DNA of 64,000 nt from positions 17,484,001 through 17,548,000 of the forward strand of contig OZ059897.1 of assembly GCA_964057225.1 (NCBI GenBank), given 5' to 3'. Source of the stretch: Auanema rhodensis (taxonomy: Eukaryota > Nematoda > Chromadorea > Rhabditida > Rhabditidae). Below are positions 45,201-61,300 of the stretch, in pieces. Position numbers and translations under genes: made by a program. The first letter of the stretch is position 1. Each line of letters starts with the position of its first letter. The notes under the pieces are model-generated. The model was not told where the DNA came from and did not search any database. It saw nothing but the letters and a program-made list of their open reading frames with translations.

Positions 45201-48200
45201 AGTGTATGTTGAGTTTCCATGTACACTCAACATTGCTTCCAAAAACATTTTGACAAAACTTTTTTCGAAAAATTTCAAAATAATTTAGCAAAAAGTAGAT
45301 GTTTTTAGATTCCTTTTTTCAAGGCAAAGACGATGGACAATGTTATTCAACGAAAAAATTTATTCTTCAGGGTGAAAATCGAGGATATAAGTGTGAACTT
45401 ATATCAGTTGATATATCGGTGCATTTTTAAGCTAGCGCAAATCTGATAACACAGATCGACGCAGCTTAAAAATCTGCATCGAATGCACTATACTACATTG
45501 AGAAACGCTTAATACAAAAATTAGTTATGATCGTTTGAAAAATGATGCATTAGTGTATGTTGAGTTTCCATGTACACTCAACATTGCTTCCAAAAACATT
45601 TTGACAAAAATTTTTTCGAAAAATTTCAAGATAATTTAGCAAAAAGTAGATGTTTTCAGATTCCTTTTTTCAAGGCAAAGACGATGGACAATGTTATTCA
45701 ACGAAAAAATTAATTCTTCAGGGTGAAAATCGAGGATATAAGTGTGAACTTATATCAGTTGATATCTCGGTGCATTTTTAAGCTAGCGCAAATCTGATAA
45801 CACAGATCGACGCAGCTTAAAAATCCGCATCGAATGCACTATACTACATTGAGAAACGCTTAATACAAAAATTAGTTATGATCGTTTGAAAAATGATGCA
45901 TTAGTGTATGTTGAGTTTCCATGTACACTCAACATTGCTTCCAAAAACATTTTGACAAAACTTTTTTCGAAAAATTTCAAAATAATTTAGCAAAAAGTAG
46001 ATGTTTTTAGATTCCTTTTTTCAAGGCAAAGACGATGGACAATGTTATTCAACGAAAAAATTTATTCTTCAGGGTGAAAATCGAGGATATAAGTGTGAAC
46101 TTATATCAGTTGATATATCGGTGCATTTTTAAGCTAGCGCAAATCTGATAACACAGATCGACGCAGCTTAAAAATCTGCATCGAATGCACTATACTACAT
46201 TGAGAAACGCTTAATACAAAAATTAGTTATGATCGTTTGAAAAATGATTCATTAGTGTATGTTGAGTTTCCATGTACACTCAACATTGCTTCCAAAAACA
46301 TTTTGACAAAACTTTTTTCGAAAAATTTCAAGATAATTTAGCAAAAAGTAGATGTTTTTAGATTCCTTTTTTCAAGGCAAAGACGATGGACAATGTTATT
46401 CAACGAAAAAATTAATTCTCCAGGGTGAAAATCGAGGATATAAGTGTGAACTTATATCAGTTGATATCTCGGTGCATTTTTAAGCTAGCGCAAATCTGAT
46501 AACACAGATCGACGCAGCTTAAAAATCCGCATCGAATGCACTATACTACATTGAGAAACGCTTAATACAAAAATTAGTTATGATCGTTTGAAAAATGATG
46601 CATTAGTGTATGTTGAGTTTCCATGTACACTCAACATTGCTTCCAAAAACATTTTGACAAAACTTTTTTCGAAAAATTTCAAAATAATTTAGCAAAAAGT
46701 AGATGTTTTTAGATTCCTTTTTTCAAGGCAAAGACGATGGACAATGTTATTTAACGAAAAAATTAATTCTTCAGGGTGAAAATCGAGGATATAAGTGTGA
46801 ACTTATATCAGTTGATATATCGGTGCATTTTTAAGCTAGCGCAAATCTGATAACACAGATCGACGCAGCTTAAAAATCTGCATCGAATGCACTATACTAC
46901 ATTGAGAAACGCTTAATACAAAAATTAGTTATGATCGTTTGAAAAATGATTCATTAGTGTATGTTGAGTTTCCATGTACACTCAACATTGCTTCCAAAAA
47001 CATTTTGACAAAACTTTTTTCGAAAAATTTCAAGATAATTTAGCAAAAAGTAGATGTTTTTAGATTCCTTTTTTCAAGGCAAAGACGATGGACAATGTTA
47101 TTCAACGAAAAAATTAATTCTCCAGGGTGAAAATCGAGGATATAAGTGTGAACTTATATCAGTTGATATCTCGGTGCATTTTTAAGCTAGCGCAAATCTG
47201 ATAACACAGATCGACGCAGCTTAAAAATCCGCATCGAATGCACTATACTACATTGAGAAACGCTTAATACAAAAATTAGTTATGATCGTTTGAAAAATGA
47301 TGCATTAGTGTATGTTGAGTTTCCATGTACACTCAACATTGCTTCCAAAAACATTTTGACAAAAATTTTTTCGAAAAATTTCAAGATAATTTAGCAAAAA
47401 GTAGATGTTTTCAGATTCCTTTTTTCAAGGCAAAGACGATGGACAATGTTATTCAACGAAAAAATTAATTCTTCAGGGTGAAAATCGAGGATATAAGTGT
47501 GAACTTATATCAGTTGATATCTCGGTGCATTTTTAAGCTAGCGCAAATCTGATAACACAGATCGACGCAGCTTAAAAATCCGCATCGAATGCACTATACT
47601 ACATTGAGAAACGCTTAATACAAAAATTAGTTATGATCGTTTGAAAAATGATGCATTAGTGTATGTTGAGTTTCCATGTACACTCAACATTGCTTCCAAA
47701 AACATTTTGACAAAACTTTTTTCGAAAAATTTCAAAATAATTTAGCAAAAAGTAGATGTTTTTAGATTCCTTTTTTCAAGGCAAAGACGATGGACAATGT
47801 TATTCAACGAAAAAATTTATTCTTCAGGGTGAAAATCGAGGATATAAGTGTGAACTTATATCAGTTGATATATCGGTGCATTTTTAAGCTAGCGCAAATC
47901 TGATAACACAGATCGACGCAGCTTAAAAATCTGCATCGAATGCACTATACTACATTGAGAAACGCTTAATACAAAAATTAGTTATGATCGTTTGAAAAAT
48001 GATTCATTAGTGTATGTTGAGTTTCCATGTACACTCAACATTGCTTCCAAAAACATTTTGACAAAACTTTTTTCGAAAAATTTCAAGATAATTTAGCAAA
48101 AAGTAGATGTTTTTAGATTCCTTTTTTCAAGGCAAAGACGATGGACAATGTTATTCAACGAAAAAATTAATTCTCCAGGGTGAAAATCGAGGATATAAGT

Positions 48201-49300
48201 GTGAACTTATATCAGTTGATATCTCGGTGCATTTTTAAGCTAGCGCAAATCTGATAACACAGATCGACGCAGCTTAAAAATCCGCATCGAATGCACTATA
48301 CTACATTGAGAAACGCTTAATACAAAAATTAGTTATGATCGTTTGAAAAATGATGCATTAGTGTATGTTGAGTTTCCATGTACACTCAACATTGCTTCCA
48401 AAAACATTTTGACAAAACTTTTTTCGAAAAATTTCAAAATAATTTAGCAAAAAGTAGATGTTTTTAGATTCCTTTTTTCAAGGCAAAGACGATGGACAAT
48501 GTTATTTAACGAAAAAATTAATTCTTCAGGGTGAAAATCGAGGATATAAGTGTGAACTTATATCAGTTGATATCTCGGTGCATTTTTAAGCTAGCGCAAA
48601 TCTGATAACACAGATCGACGCAGCTCAAAAATCCGCATCGAATGCACTATACTACATTGAGAAACGCTTAATACAAAATTAAGTTATGATCGTTTGAAAA
48701 ATGATGCATTAGTGTATGTTGAGTTTCCATGTACACTCAACATTGCTTCCAAAAACATTTTGACAAAAATTTTTTCGAAAAATTTCAAAATAATTTAGCA
48801 AAAAGTAGATGTTTTTAGATTCCTTTTTTCAAGGCAAAGACGATGGACAATGTTATTCAACGAAAAAATTTATTCTTCAGGGTGAAAATCGAGGATATAA
48901 GTGTGAACTTATATCAGTTGATATATCGGTGCATTTTTAAGCTAGCGCAAATCTGATAACACAGATCGACGCAGCTTAAAAATCTGCATCGAATGCACTA
49001 TACTACATTGAGAAACGCTTAATACAAAAATTAGTTATGATCGTTTGAAAAATGATTCATTAGTGTATGTTGAGTTTCCATGTACACTCAACATTGCTTC
49101 CAAAAACATTTTGACAAAACTTTTTTCGAAAAATTTCAAGATAATTTAGCAAAAAGTAGATGTTTTTAGATTCCTTTTTTCAAGGCAAAGACGATGGACA
49201 ATGTTATTCAACGAAAAAATTAATTCTCCAGGGTGAAAATCGAGGATATAAGTGTGAACTTATATCAGTTGATATCTCGGTGCATTTTTAAGCTAGCGCA
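42250..49300. repeat. Satellite sub-block with mainly trimeric (1053-bp) higher-order structure
   Basis: The TCTGCAT variant recurs at 42314, 43367 and 44420 and again at 46877, 47930 and 48983, each step 1053 bp (3 monomers). Between them the steps are 702 and 351 bp (45122, 45473, 46175). An earlier trimer pair lies at 37751 and 38804. GATTCA and TTCTCC variants follow in phase. Confidence 0.7.
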
Positions 49301-51399
49301 AATCTGATAACACAGATCGACGCAGCTTAAAAATCCGCATCGAATGCACTATACTACATTGAGAAACGCTTAATACAAAAATTAGTTATGATCGTTTGAA
49401 AAATGATGCATTAGTGTATGTTGAGTTTCCATGTACACTCAACATTGCTTCCAAAAACATTTTGACAAAAATTTTTTCGAAAAATTTCAAGATAATTTAG
49501 CGAAAAGTAGATGTTTTTAGATTCCTTTTTTCAAGGCAAAGACGATGGACAATGTTATTCAACGAAAAAATTTATTCTTCAGGGTGAAAATCGAGGATAT
49601 AAGTGTGAACTTATATCAGTTGATATCTCGGTGCATTTTTAAGCTAGCGCAAATCTGATAACACAGATCGACGCAGCTTAAAAATCCGCATCGAATGCAC
49701 TATACTACATTGAGAAACGCTTAATACAAAAATTAGTTATGATCGTTTGAAAAATGATTCATTAGTGTATGTTGAGTTTCCATGTACACTCAACATTGCT
49801 TCCAAAAACATTTTGACAAAACTTTTTTCGAAAAATTTCAAGATAATTTAGCAAAAAGTAGATGTTTTTAGATTCCTTTTTTCAAGGCAAAGACGATGGA
49901 CAATGTTATTCAACGAAAAAATTAATTCTCCAGGGTGAAAATCGAGGATATAAGTGTGAACTTATATCAGTTGATATCTCGGTGCATTTTTAAGCTAGCG
50001 CAAATCTGATAACACAGATCGACGCAGCTTAAAAATCCGCATCGAATGCACTATACTACATTGAGAAACGCTTAATACAAAAATTAGTTATGATCGTTTG
50101 AAAAATGATGCATTAGTGTATGTTGAGTTTCCATGTACACTCAACATTGCTTCCAAAAACATTTTGACAAAAATTTTTTCGAAAAATTTCAAGATAATTT
50201 AGCAAAAAGTATATGTTTTTAGATTCCTTTTTTCAAGGCAAAGACGATGGACAATGTTATTCAACGAAAAAATTAATTCTTCAGGGTGAAAATCGAGGAT
50301 ATAAGTGTGAACTTATATCAGTTGATATCTCGGTGCATTTTTAAGCTAGCGCAAATCTGATAACACAGATCGACGCAGCTTAAAAATCCGCATCGAATGC
50401 ACTATACTACATTGAGAAACGCTTAATACAAAAATTAGTTATGATCGTTTGAAAAATGATGCATTAGTGTATGTTGAGTTTCCATGTACACTCAACATTG
50501 CTTCCAAAAACATTTTGACAAAAATTTTTTCGAAAAATTTCAAAATAATTTAGCAAAAAGTAGATGTTTTTAGATTCCTTTTTTCAAGGCAAAGACGATG
50601 GACAATGTTATTCAACGAAAAAATTTATTCTTCAGGGTGAAAATCGAGGATATAAGTGTGAACTTATATCAGTTGATATCTCGGTGCATTTTTAAGCTAG
50701 CGCAAATCTGATAACACAGATCGACGCAGCTTAAAAATCCGCATCGAATGCACTATACTACATTGAGAAACGCTTAATACAAAAATTAGTTATGATCGTT
50801 TGAAAAATGATGCATTAGTGTATGTTGAGTTTCCATGTACACTCAACATTGCTTCCAAAAACATTTTGACAAAAATTTTTTCGAAAAATTTCAAGATAAT
50901 TTAGCAAAAAGTAGATGTTTTTAGATTCCTTTTTTCAAGGCAAAGACGATGGACAATGTTATTCAACGAAAAAATTAATTCTTCAGGGTGAAAATCGAGG
51001 ATATAAGTGTGAACTTATATCAGTTGATATCTCGGTGCATTTTTAAGCTAGCGCAAGTCTGATAACACAGATCGACGCAGCTTAAAAATCCGCATCGAAT
51101 GCACTATACTACATTGAGAAACGCTTAATACAAAAATTAGTTATGATCGTTTGAAAAATGATTCATTAGTGTATGTTGAGTTTCCATGTACACTCAACAT
51201 TGCTTCCAAAAACATTTTGACAAAACTTTTTTCGAAAAATTTCAAGATAATTTAGCAAAAAGTAGATGTTTTTAGATTCCTTTTTTCAAGGCAAAGACGA
51301 TGGACAATGTTATTCAACGAAAAAATTAATTCTTCAGGGTGAAAATCGAGGATATAAGTGTGAACTTATATCAGTTGATATCTCGGTGCATTTTTAAGC

Positions 51400-54300
51400 T
51401 AGCGCAAGTCTGATAACACAGATCGACGCAGCTTAAAAATCCGCATCGAATGCACTATACTACATTGAGAAACGCTTGATACAAAAATTAGTTATGATCG
51501 TTTGAAAAATGATGCATTAGTGTATGTTGAGTTTCCATGTACACTCAACATTGCTTCCAAAAACATTTTGACAAAAATTTTTTCGAAAAATTTCAAAATA
51601 ATTTAGCAAAAAGTAGATGTTTTTAGATTCCTTTTTTCAAGGCAAAGACGATGGACAATGTTATTCAACGAAAAAATTTATTCTTCAGGGTGAAAATCGA
51701 GGATATAAGTGTGAACTTATATCAGTTGATATATCGGTGCATTTTTAAGCTAGCGCAAATCTGATAACACAGATCGACGCAGCTTAAAAATCTGCATCGA
51801 ATGCACTATACTACATTGAGAAACGCTTAATACAAAAATTAGTTATGATCGTTTGAAAAATGATTCATTAGTGTATGTTGAGTTTCCATGTACACTCAAC
51901 ATTGCTTCCAAAAACATTTTGACAAAACTTTTTTCGAAAAATTTCAAGATAATTTAGCAAAAAGTAGATGTTTTTAGATTCCTTTTTTCAAGGCAAAGAC
52001 GATGGACAATGTTATTCAACGAAAAAATTAATTCTCCAGGGTGAAAATCGAGGATATAAGTGTGAACTTATATCAGTTGATATCTCGGTGCATTTTTAAG
52101 CTAGCGCAAATCTGATAACACAGATCGACGCAGCTTAAAAATCCGCATCGAATGCACTATACTACATTGAGAAACGCTTAATACAAAAATTAGTTATGAT
52201 CGTTTGAAAAATGATGCATTAGTGTATGTTGAGTTTCCATGTACACTCAACATTGCTTCCAAAAACATTTTGACAAAAATTTTTTCGAAAAATTTCAAGA
52301 TAATTTAGCAAAAAGTAGATGTTTTTAGATTCCTTTTTTCAAGGCAAAGACGATGGACAATGTTATTCAACGAAAAAATTAATTCTTCAGGGTGAAAATC
52401 GAGGATATAAGTGTGAACTTATATCAATTGATATCTCGGTGCATTTTTAAGCTAGCGCAAATCTGATAACACAGATCGACGCAGCTTAAAAATCCGCATC
52501 GAATGCACTGTACTACATTGAGAAACGCTTAATACAAAAATTAGTTATGATCGTTTGAAAAATGATGCATTAGTGTATGTTGAGTTTCCATGTACACTCA
52601 ACATTGCTTCCAAAAACATTTTGACAAAAATTTTTTCGAAAAATTTCAAGATAATTTAGCGAAAAGTAGATGTTTTTAGATTCCTTTTTTCGAGGCAAAG
52701 ACGATGGACAATGTTATTCAACGAAAAAATTAATTCTTCAGGGTGAAAATCGAGGATATAAGTGTGAACTTATATCAGTTGATATCTCGGTGCATTTTTA
52801 AGCTAGCGCAAATCTGATAACACAGATCGACGCAGCTTAAAAATCCGCATCGAATGCACTATACTACATTGAGAAACGCTTAATACAAAAATTAGTTATG
52901 ATCGTTTGAAAAATGATGCATTAGTGTATGTTGAGTTTCCATGTACACTCAACATTGCTTCCAAAAACATTTTGACAAAAATTTTTTCGAAAAATTTCAA
53001 AATAATTTAGCAAAAAGTAGATGTTTTTAGATTCCTTTTTTCAAGGCAAAGACGATGGACAATGTTATTCAACGAAAAAATTTATTCTTCAGGGTGAAAA
53101 TCGAGAATATAAGTGTGAACTTATATCAGTTGATATCTCGGTGCATTTTTAAGCTAGCGCAAATCTGATAACACAGATCGACGCAGCTTAAAAATCCGCA
53201 TCGAATGCACTATACTACATTGAGAAACGCTTAATACAAAAATTAGTTATGATCGTTTGAAAAATGATGCATTAGTGTATGTTGAGTTTCCATGTACACT
53301 CAACATTGCTTCCAAAAACATTTTGACAAAAATTTTTTCGAAAAATTTCAAGATAATTTAGCAAAAAGTAGATGTTTTTAGATTCCTTTTTTCAAGGCAA
53401 AGACGATGGACAATGTTATTCAACGAAAAAATTTATTCTTCAGGGTGAAAATCGAGAATATAAGTGTGAACTTATATCAGTTGATATCTCGGTGCATTTT
53501 TAAGCTAGCGCAAATCTGATAACACAGATCGACGCAGCTTAAAAATCCGCATCGAATGCACTATACTACATTGAGAAACGCTTAATACAAAAATTAGTTA
53601 TGATCGTTTGAAAAATGATGCATTAGTGTATGTTGAGTTTCCATGTACACTCAACATTGCTTCCAAAAACATTTTGACAAAACTTTTTTCGAAAAATTTC
53701 AAGATAATTTAGCAAAAAGTAGATGTTTTTAGATTCCTTTTTTCAAGGCAAAGACGATGGACAATGTTATTCAACGAAAAAATTAATTCTTCAGGGTGAA
53801 AATCGAGGATATAAGTGTGAACTTATATCAGTTGATATCTCGGTGCATTTTTAAGCTAGCGCAAGTCTGATAACACAGATCGACGCAGCTTAAAAATCCG
53901 CATCGAATGCACTATACTACATTGAGAAACGCTTGATACAAAAATTAGTTATGATCGTTTGAAAAATGATGCATTAGTGTATGTTGAGTTTCCATGTACA
54001 CTCAACATTGCTTCCAAAAACATTTTGACAAAAATTTTTTCGAAAAATTTCAAAATAATTTAGCAAAAAGTAGATGTTTTTAGATTCCTTTTTTCAAGGC
54101 AAAGACGATGGACAATGTTATTCAACGAAAAAATTTATTCTTCAGGGTGAAAATCGAGGATATAAGTGTGAACTTATATCAGTTGATATCTCGGTGCATT
54201 TTTAAGCTAGCGCAAATCTGATAACACAGATCGACGCAGCTTAAAAATCCGCATCGAATGCACTATACTACATTGAGAAACGCTTAATACAAAAATTAGT

Positions 54301-57300
54301 TATGATCGTTTGAAAAATGATGCATTAGTGTATGTTGAGTTTCCATGTACACTCAACATTGCTTCCAAAAACATTTTGACAAAAATTTTTTCGAAAAATT
54401 TCAAAATAATTTAGCAAAAAGTAGATGTTTTTAGATTCCTTTTTTCACGGCAAAGACGATGGACAATGTTATTCAACGAAAAAAACAATTCTTCAGGGTG
54501 AAAATCGAGGATATAAGTGTGAACTTATATCAGTTGATATATCGGTGCATTTTTAAGCTAGCGCAAATCTGATAACACAGATCGACGCAGCTTAAAAATC
54601 CGCATCGAATGCACTATACTACATTGAGAAACGCTTAATACAAAAATTAGTTATGATCGTTTGAAAAATGATGCATTAGTGTATGTTGAGTTTCCATGTA
54701 CACTCAACATTGCTTCCAAAAACATTTTGACAAAAATTTTTTCGAAAAATTTCAAGATAATTTAGCAAAAAGTAGATGTTTTTAGATTCCTTTTTTCAAG
54801 GCAAAGACGATGGACAATGTTATTCAACGAAAAAATTAATTCTTCAGGGTGAAAATCGAGGATATAAGTGTGAACTTATATCAGTTGATATCTCGGTGCA
54901 TTTTTAAGCTAGCGCAAGTCTGATAACACAGATCGACGCAGCTTAAAAATCCGCATCGAATGCACTATACTACATTGAGAAACGCTTGATACAAAAATTA
55001 GTTATGATCGTTTGAAAAATGATGCATTAGTGTATGTTGAGTTTCCATGTACACTCAACATTGCTTCCAAAAACATTTTGACAAAAATTTTTTCGAAAAA
55101 TTTCAAAATAATTTAGCAAAAAGTAGATGTTTTTAGATTCCTTTTTTCAAGGCAAAGACGATGGACAATGTTATTCAACGAAAAAATTTATTCTTCAGGG
55201 TGAAAATCGAGGATATAAGTGTGAACTTATATCAGTTGATATATCGGTGCATTTTTAAGCTAGCGCAAATCTGATAACACAGATCGACGCAGCTTAAAAA
55301 TCTGCATCGAATGCACTATACTACATTGAGGAACGCTTAATACAAAAATTAGTTATGATCGTTTGAAAAATGATTCATTAGTGTATGTTGAGTTTCCATG
55401 TACACTCAACATTGCTTCCAAAAACATTTTGACAAAACTTTTTTCGAAAAATTTCAAGATAATTTAGCAAAAAGTAGATGTTTTTAGATTCCTTTTTTCA
55501 AGGCAAAGACGATGGACAATGTTATTCAACGAAAAAATTAATTCTCCAGGGTGAAAATCGAGGATATAAGTGTGAACTTATATCAGTTGATATCTCGGTG
55601 CATTTTTAAGCTAGCGCAAATCTGATAACACAGATCGACGCAGCTTAAAAATCCGCATCGAATGCACTATACTACATTGAGAAACGCTTAATACAAAAAT
55701 TAGTTATGATCGTTTGAAAAATGATGCATTAGTGTATGTTGAGTTTCCATGTACACTCAACATTGCTTCCAAAAACATTTTGACAAAAATTTTTTCGAAA
55801 AATTTCAAGATAATTTAGCAAAAAGTAGATGTTTTTAGATTCCTTTTTTCAAGGCAAAGACGATGGACAATGTTATTCAACGAAAAAATTAATTCTTCAG
55901 GGTGAAAATCGAGGATATAAGTGTGAACTTATATCAATTGATATCTCGGTGCATTTTTAAGCTAGCGCAAATCTGATAACACAGATCGACGCAGCTTAAA
56001 AATCCGCATCGAATGCACTGTACTACATTGAGAAACGCTTAATACAAAAATTAGTTATGATCGTTTGAAAAATGATGCATTAGTGTATGTTGAGTTTCCA
56101 TGTACACTCAACATTGCTTCCAAAAACATTTTGACAAAAATTTTTTCGAAAAATTTCAAGATAATTTAGCGAAAAGTAGATGTTTTTAGATTCCTTTTTT
56201 CGAGGCAAAGACGATGGACAATGTTATTCAACGAAAAAATTAATTCTTCAGGGTGAAAATCGAGGATATAAGTGTGAACTTATATCAGTTGATATCTCGG
56301 TGCATTTTTAAGCTAGCGCAAATCTGATAACACAGATCGACGCAGCTTAAAAATCCGCATCGAATGCACTATACTACATTGAGAAACGCTTAATACAAAA
56401 ATTAGTTATGATCGTTTGAAAAATGATGCATTAGTGTATGTTGAGTTTCCATGTACACTCAACATTGCTTCCAAAAACATTTTGACAAAAATTTTTTCGA
56501 AAAATTTCAAAATAATTTAGCAAAAAGTAGATGTTTTTAGATTCCTTTTTTCAAGGCAAAGACGATGGACAATGTTATTCAACGAAAAAATTTATTCTTC
56601 AGGGTGAAAATCGAGAATATAAGTGTGAACTTATATCAGTTGATATCTCGGTGCATTTTTAAGCTAGCGCAAATCTGATAACACAGGTCGACGCAGCTTA
56701 AAAATCCGCATCGAATGCACTATACTACATTGAGAAACGCTTAATACAAAAATTAGTTATGATCGTTTGAAAAATGATGCATTAGTGTATGTTGAGTTTC
56801 CATGTACACTCAACATTGCTTCCAAAAACATTTTGACAAAAATTTTTTCGAAAAATTTCAAGATAATTTAGCAAAAAGTAGATGTTTTTAGATTCCTTTT
56901 TTCAAGGCAAAGACGATGGACAATGTTATTCAACGAAAAAATTAATTCTTCAGGGTGAAAATCGAGGATATAAGTGTGAACTTATATCAGTTGATATCTC
57001 GGTGCATTTTTAAGCTAGCGCAAGTCTGATAACACAGATCGACGCAGCTTAAAAATCCGCATCGAATGCACTATACTACATTGAGAAACGCTTAATACAA
57101 AAATTAGTTATGATCGTTTGAAAAATGATTCATTAGTGTATGTTGAGTTTCCATGTACACTCAACATTGCTTCCAAAAACATTTTGACAAAACTTTTTTC
57201 GAAAAATTTCAAGATAATTTAGCAAAAAGTAGATGTTTTTAGATTCCTTTTTTCAAGGCAAAGACGATGGACAATGTTATTCAACGAAAAAATTAATTCT

Positions 57301-58390
57301 TCAGGGTGAAAATCGAGGATATAAGTGTGAACTTATATCAGTTGATATCTCGGTGCATTTTTAAGCTAGCGCAAGTCTGATAACACAGATCGACGCAGCT
57401 TAAAAATCCGCATCGAATGCACTATACTACATTGAGAAACGCTTGATACAAAAATTAGTTATGATCGTTTGAAAAATGATGCATTAGTGTATGTTGAGTT
57501 TCCATGTACACTCAACATTGCTTCCAAAAACATTTTGACAAAAATTTTTTCGAAAAATTTCAAAATAATTTAGCAAAAAGTAGATGTTTTTAGATTCCTT
57601 TTTTCAAGGCAAAGACGATGGACAATGTTATTCAACGAAAAAATTTATTCTTCAGGGTGAAAATCGAGGATATAAGTGTGAACTTATATCAGTTGATATC
57701 TCGGTGCATTTTTAAGCTAGCGCAAATCTGATAACACAGATCGACGCAGCTTAAAAATCCGCATCGAATGCACTATACTACATTGAGAAACGCTTAATAC
57801 AAAAATTAGTTATGATCGTTTGAAAAATGATGCATTAGTGTATGTTGAGTTTCCATGTACACTCAACATTGCTTCCAAAAACATTTTGACAAAAATTTTT
57901 TCGAAAAATTTCAAAATAATTTAGCAAAAAGTAGATGTTTTTAGATTCCTTTTTTCACGGCAAAGACGATGGACAATGTTATTCAACGAAAAAAACAATT
58001 CTTCAGGGTGAAAATCGAGGATATAAGTGTGAACTTATATCAGTTGATATATCGGTGCATTTTTAAGCTAGCGCAAATCTGATAACACAGATCGACGCAG
58101 CTTAAAAATCCGCATCGAATGCACTATACTACATTGAGAAACGCTTAATACAAAAATTAGTTATGATCGTTTGAAAAATGATGCATTAGTGTATGTTGAG
58201 TTTCCATGTACACTCAACATTGCTTCCAAAAACATTTTGACAAAAATTTTTTCGAAAAATTTCAAGATAATTTAGCAAAAAGTAGATGTTTTTAGATTCC
58301 TTTTTTCAAGGCAAAGACGATGGACAATGTTATTCAACGAAAAAATTAATTCTTCAGGGTGAAAATCGAGGATATAAGTGTGAACTTATA
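51400..58390. repeat. Tandem pair of 10-monomer (3510-bp) higher-order repeats
   Basis: Private variants recur exactly 3510 bp apart: CACTGT at 52510 and 56020, TTCGAGG at 52695 and 56205, TCGAGAAT at 53105 and 56615, CACGG at 54446 and 57956, CAAGTC at 51408 and 54918. The match fails outside about 51.4 and 58.4 kb. The copies differ at a few sites, for example near 53452/56962 and 53514/57024. Confidence 0.8.
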
Positions 58391-61300
58391 TCAATTGATA
58401 TCTCGGTGCATTTTTAAGCTAGCGCAAATCTGATAACACAGATCGACGCAGCTTAAAAATCCGCATCGAATGCACTATACTACATTGAGAAACGCCTAAT
58501 ACAAAAATTAGTTATGATCGTTTGAAAAATGATGCATTAGTGTATGTTGAGTTTCCATGTACACTCAACATTGCTTCCATAAACATTTTGACAAAAATTT
58601 TTTCGAAAAATTTCAAAATAATTTAGCAAAAAGTAGATGTTTTTAGATTCCTTTTTTCAAGGCAAAGACGATGGACAATGTTATTCAACGAAAAAATTTA
58701 TTCTTCAGGGTGAAAATCGAGGATATAAGTGTGAACTTATATCAGTTGATATATCGGTGCATTTTTAAGCTAGCGCAAATCTGATAACACAGATCGACGC
58801 AGCTTAAAAATCCGCATCGAATGCACTATACTACATTGAGAAACGCTTAATACAAAAATTAGTTATGATCGTTTGAAAAATGATGCATTAGTGTATGTTG
58901 AGTTTCCATGTACACTCAACATTGCTTCCAAAAACATTTTGACAAAAATTTTTTCGAAAAATTTCAAAATAATTTAGCAAAAAGTAGATGTTTTTAGATT
59001 CCTTTTTTCAAGGCAAAGACGATGGACAATGTTATTCAACGAAAAAATTTATTCTTCAGGGTGAAAATCGAGGATATAAGTGTGAACTTATATCAGTTGA
59101 TATCTCGGTGCATTTTTAAGCTAGCGCAAATCTGATAACACAGATCGACGCAGCTTAAAAATCCGCATCGAATGCACTATACTACAATGAAAAACGCTTA
59201 ATACAAAAATTAGTTATGATCGTTTGAAAAATGATGCATTAGTGTATGTTGAGTTTCCATGTACACTCAACATTGCTTCCAAAAACATTTTGACAAAAAT
59301 TTTTTCGAAAAATTTCAAAATAATTTACCAAAAAGTAGATGTTTTTAGATTCCTTTTTTCAAGGCAAAGACGATGGACAATGTTATTCAACGAAAAAAAC
59401 AATTCTTCAGGGTGAAAATCGAGGATATAAGTGTGAACTTATATCAGTTGATATATCGGTGCATTTTTAAGCTAGCGCAAATCTGATAACACAGATCGAC
59501 GCAGCTTACAAATCCGCATCGAATGCACTATACTACATTGAGAAACGCTTAATACAAAAATTAGTTATGATCGTTTGAAAAATGATGCATTAGTGTATGT
59601 TGAGTTTCCATGTACACTCAACATTGCTTCCAAAAACATTTTGACAAAAATTTTTTCGAAAAATTTCAAAATAATTTAGCAAAAAGTAGATGTTTTTAGA
59701 TTCCTTTTTTCAAGGCAAAGACGATGGACAATGTTATTCAACGAAAAAATTTATTCTTCAGGGTGAAAATCGAGGATATAAGTGTGAACTTATATCAGTT
59801 GATATCTCGGTGCATTTTTAAGCTAGCGCAAATCTGATAACACAGATCGACGCAGCTTAAAAATCCGCATCGAATGCACTATACTACAATGAAAAACGCT
59901 TAATACAAAAATTAGTTATGATCGTTTGAAAAATGATGCATTAGTGTATGTTGAGTTTCCATGTACACTCAACATTGCTTCCAAAAACATTTTGACAAAA
60001 ATTTTTTCGAAAAATTTCAAAATAATTTACCAAAAAGTAGATGTTTTTAGATTCCTTTTTTCAAGGCAAAGACGATGGACAATGTTATTCAACGAAAAAA
60101 ACAATTCTTCAGGGTGAAAATCGAGGATATAAGTGTGAACTTATATCAGTTGATATATCGGTGCATTTTTAAGCTAGCGCAAATCTGATAACACAGATCG
60201 ACGCAGCTTACAAATCCGCATCGAATGCACTATACTACAATGAAAAACGCTTAATACAAAAATTAGTTATGATCGTTTGAAAAATGATGCATTAGTGTAT
60301 GTTGAGTTTCCATGTACACTCAACATTGCTTCCAAAAACATTTTGACAAAAATTTTTTCGAAAAATTTCAAAATAATTTACCAAAAAGTAGATGTTTTTA
60401 GATTCCTTTTTTCAAGGCAAAGACGATGGACAATGTTATTCAACGAAAAAAACAATTCTTCAGGGTGAAAATCGAGGATATAAGTGTGAACTTATATCAG
60501 TTGATATCTCGGTGCATTTTTAAGCTAGCGCAAGTCTGATAACACAGATCGACGCAGCTTAAAAATCCGCATCGAATGCACTATACTACATTGAGAAACG
60601 CTTGATACAAAAATTAGTTATGATCGTTTGAAAAATGATGCATTAGTGTATGTTGAGTTTCCATGTACACTCAACATTGCTTCCAAAAACATTTTGACAA
60701 AAATTTTTTCGAAAAATTTCAAAATAATTTAGCAAAAAGTAGATGTTTTTAGATTCCTTTTTTCAAGGCAAAGACGATGGACAATGTTATTCAACGAAAA
60801 AATTTATTCTTCAGGGTGAAAATCGAGGATATAAGTGTGAACTTATATCAGTTGATATCTCGGTGCATTTTTAAGCTAGCGCAAATCTGATAACACAGAT
60901 CGACGCAGCTTAAAAATCCGCATCGAATGCACTATACTACATTGAGAAACGCTTAATACAAAAATTAGTTATGATCGTTTGAAAAATGATGCATTAGTGT
61001 ATGTTGAGTTTCCATGTACACTCAACATTGCTTCCAAAAACATTTTGACAAAAATTTTTTCGAAAAATTTCAAAATAATTTAGCAAAAAGTAGATGTTTT
61101 TAGATTCCTTTTTTCACGGCAAAGACGATGGACAATGTTATTCAACGAAAAAAACAATTCTTCAGGGTGAAAATCGAGGATATAAGTGTGAACTTATATC
61201 AGTTGATATATCGGTGCATTTTTAAGCTAGCGCAAATCTGATAACACAGATCGACGCAGCTTAAAAATCCGCATCGAATGCACTATACTACATTGAGAAA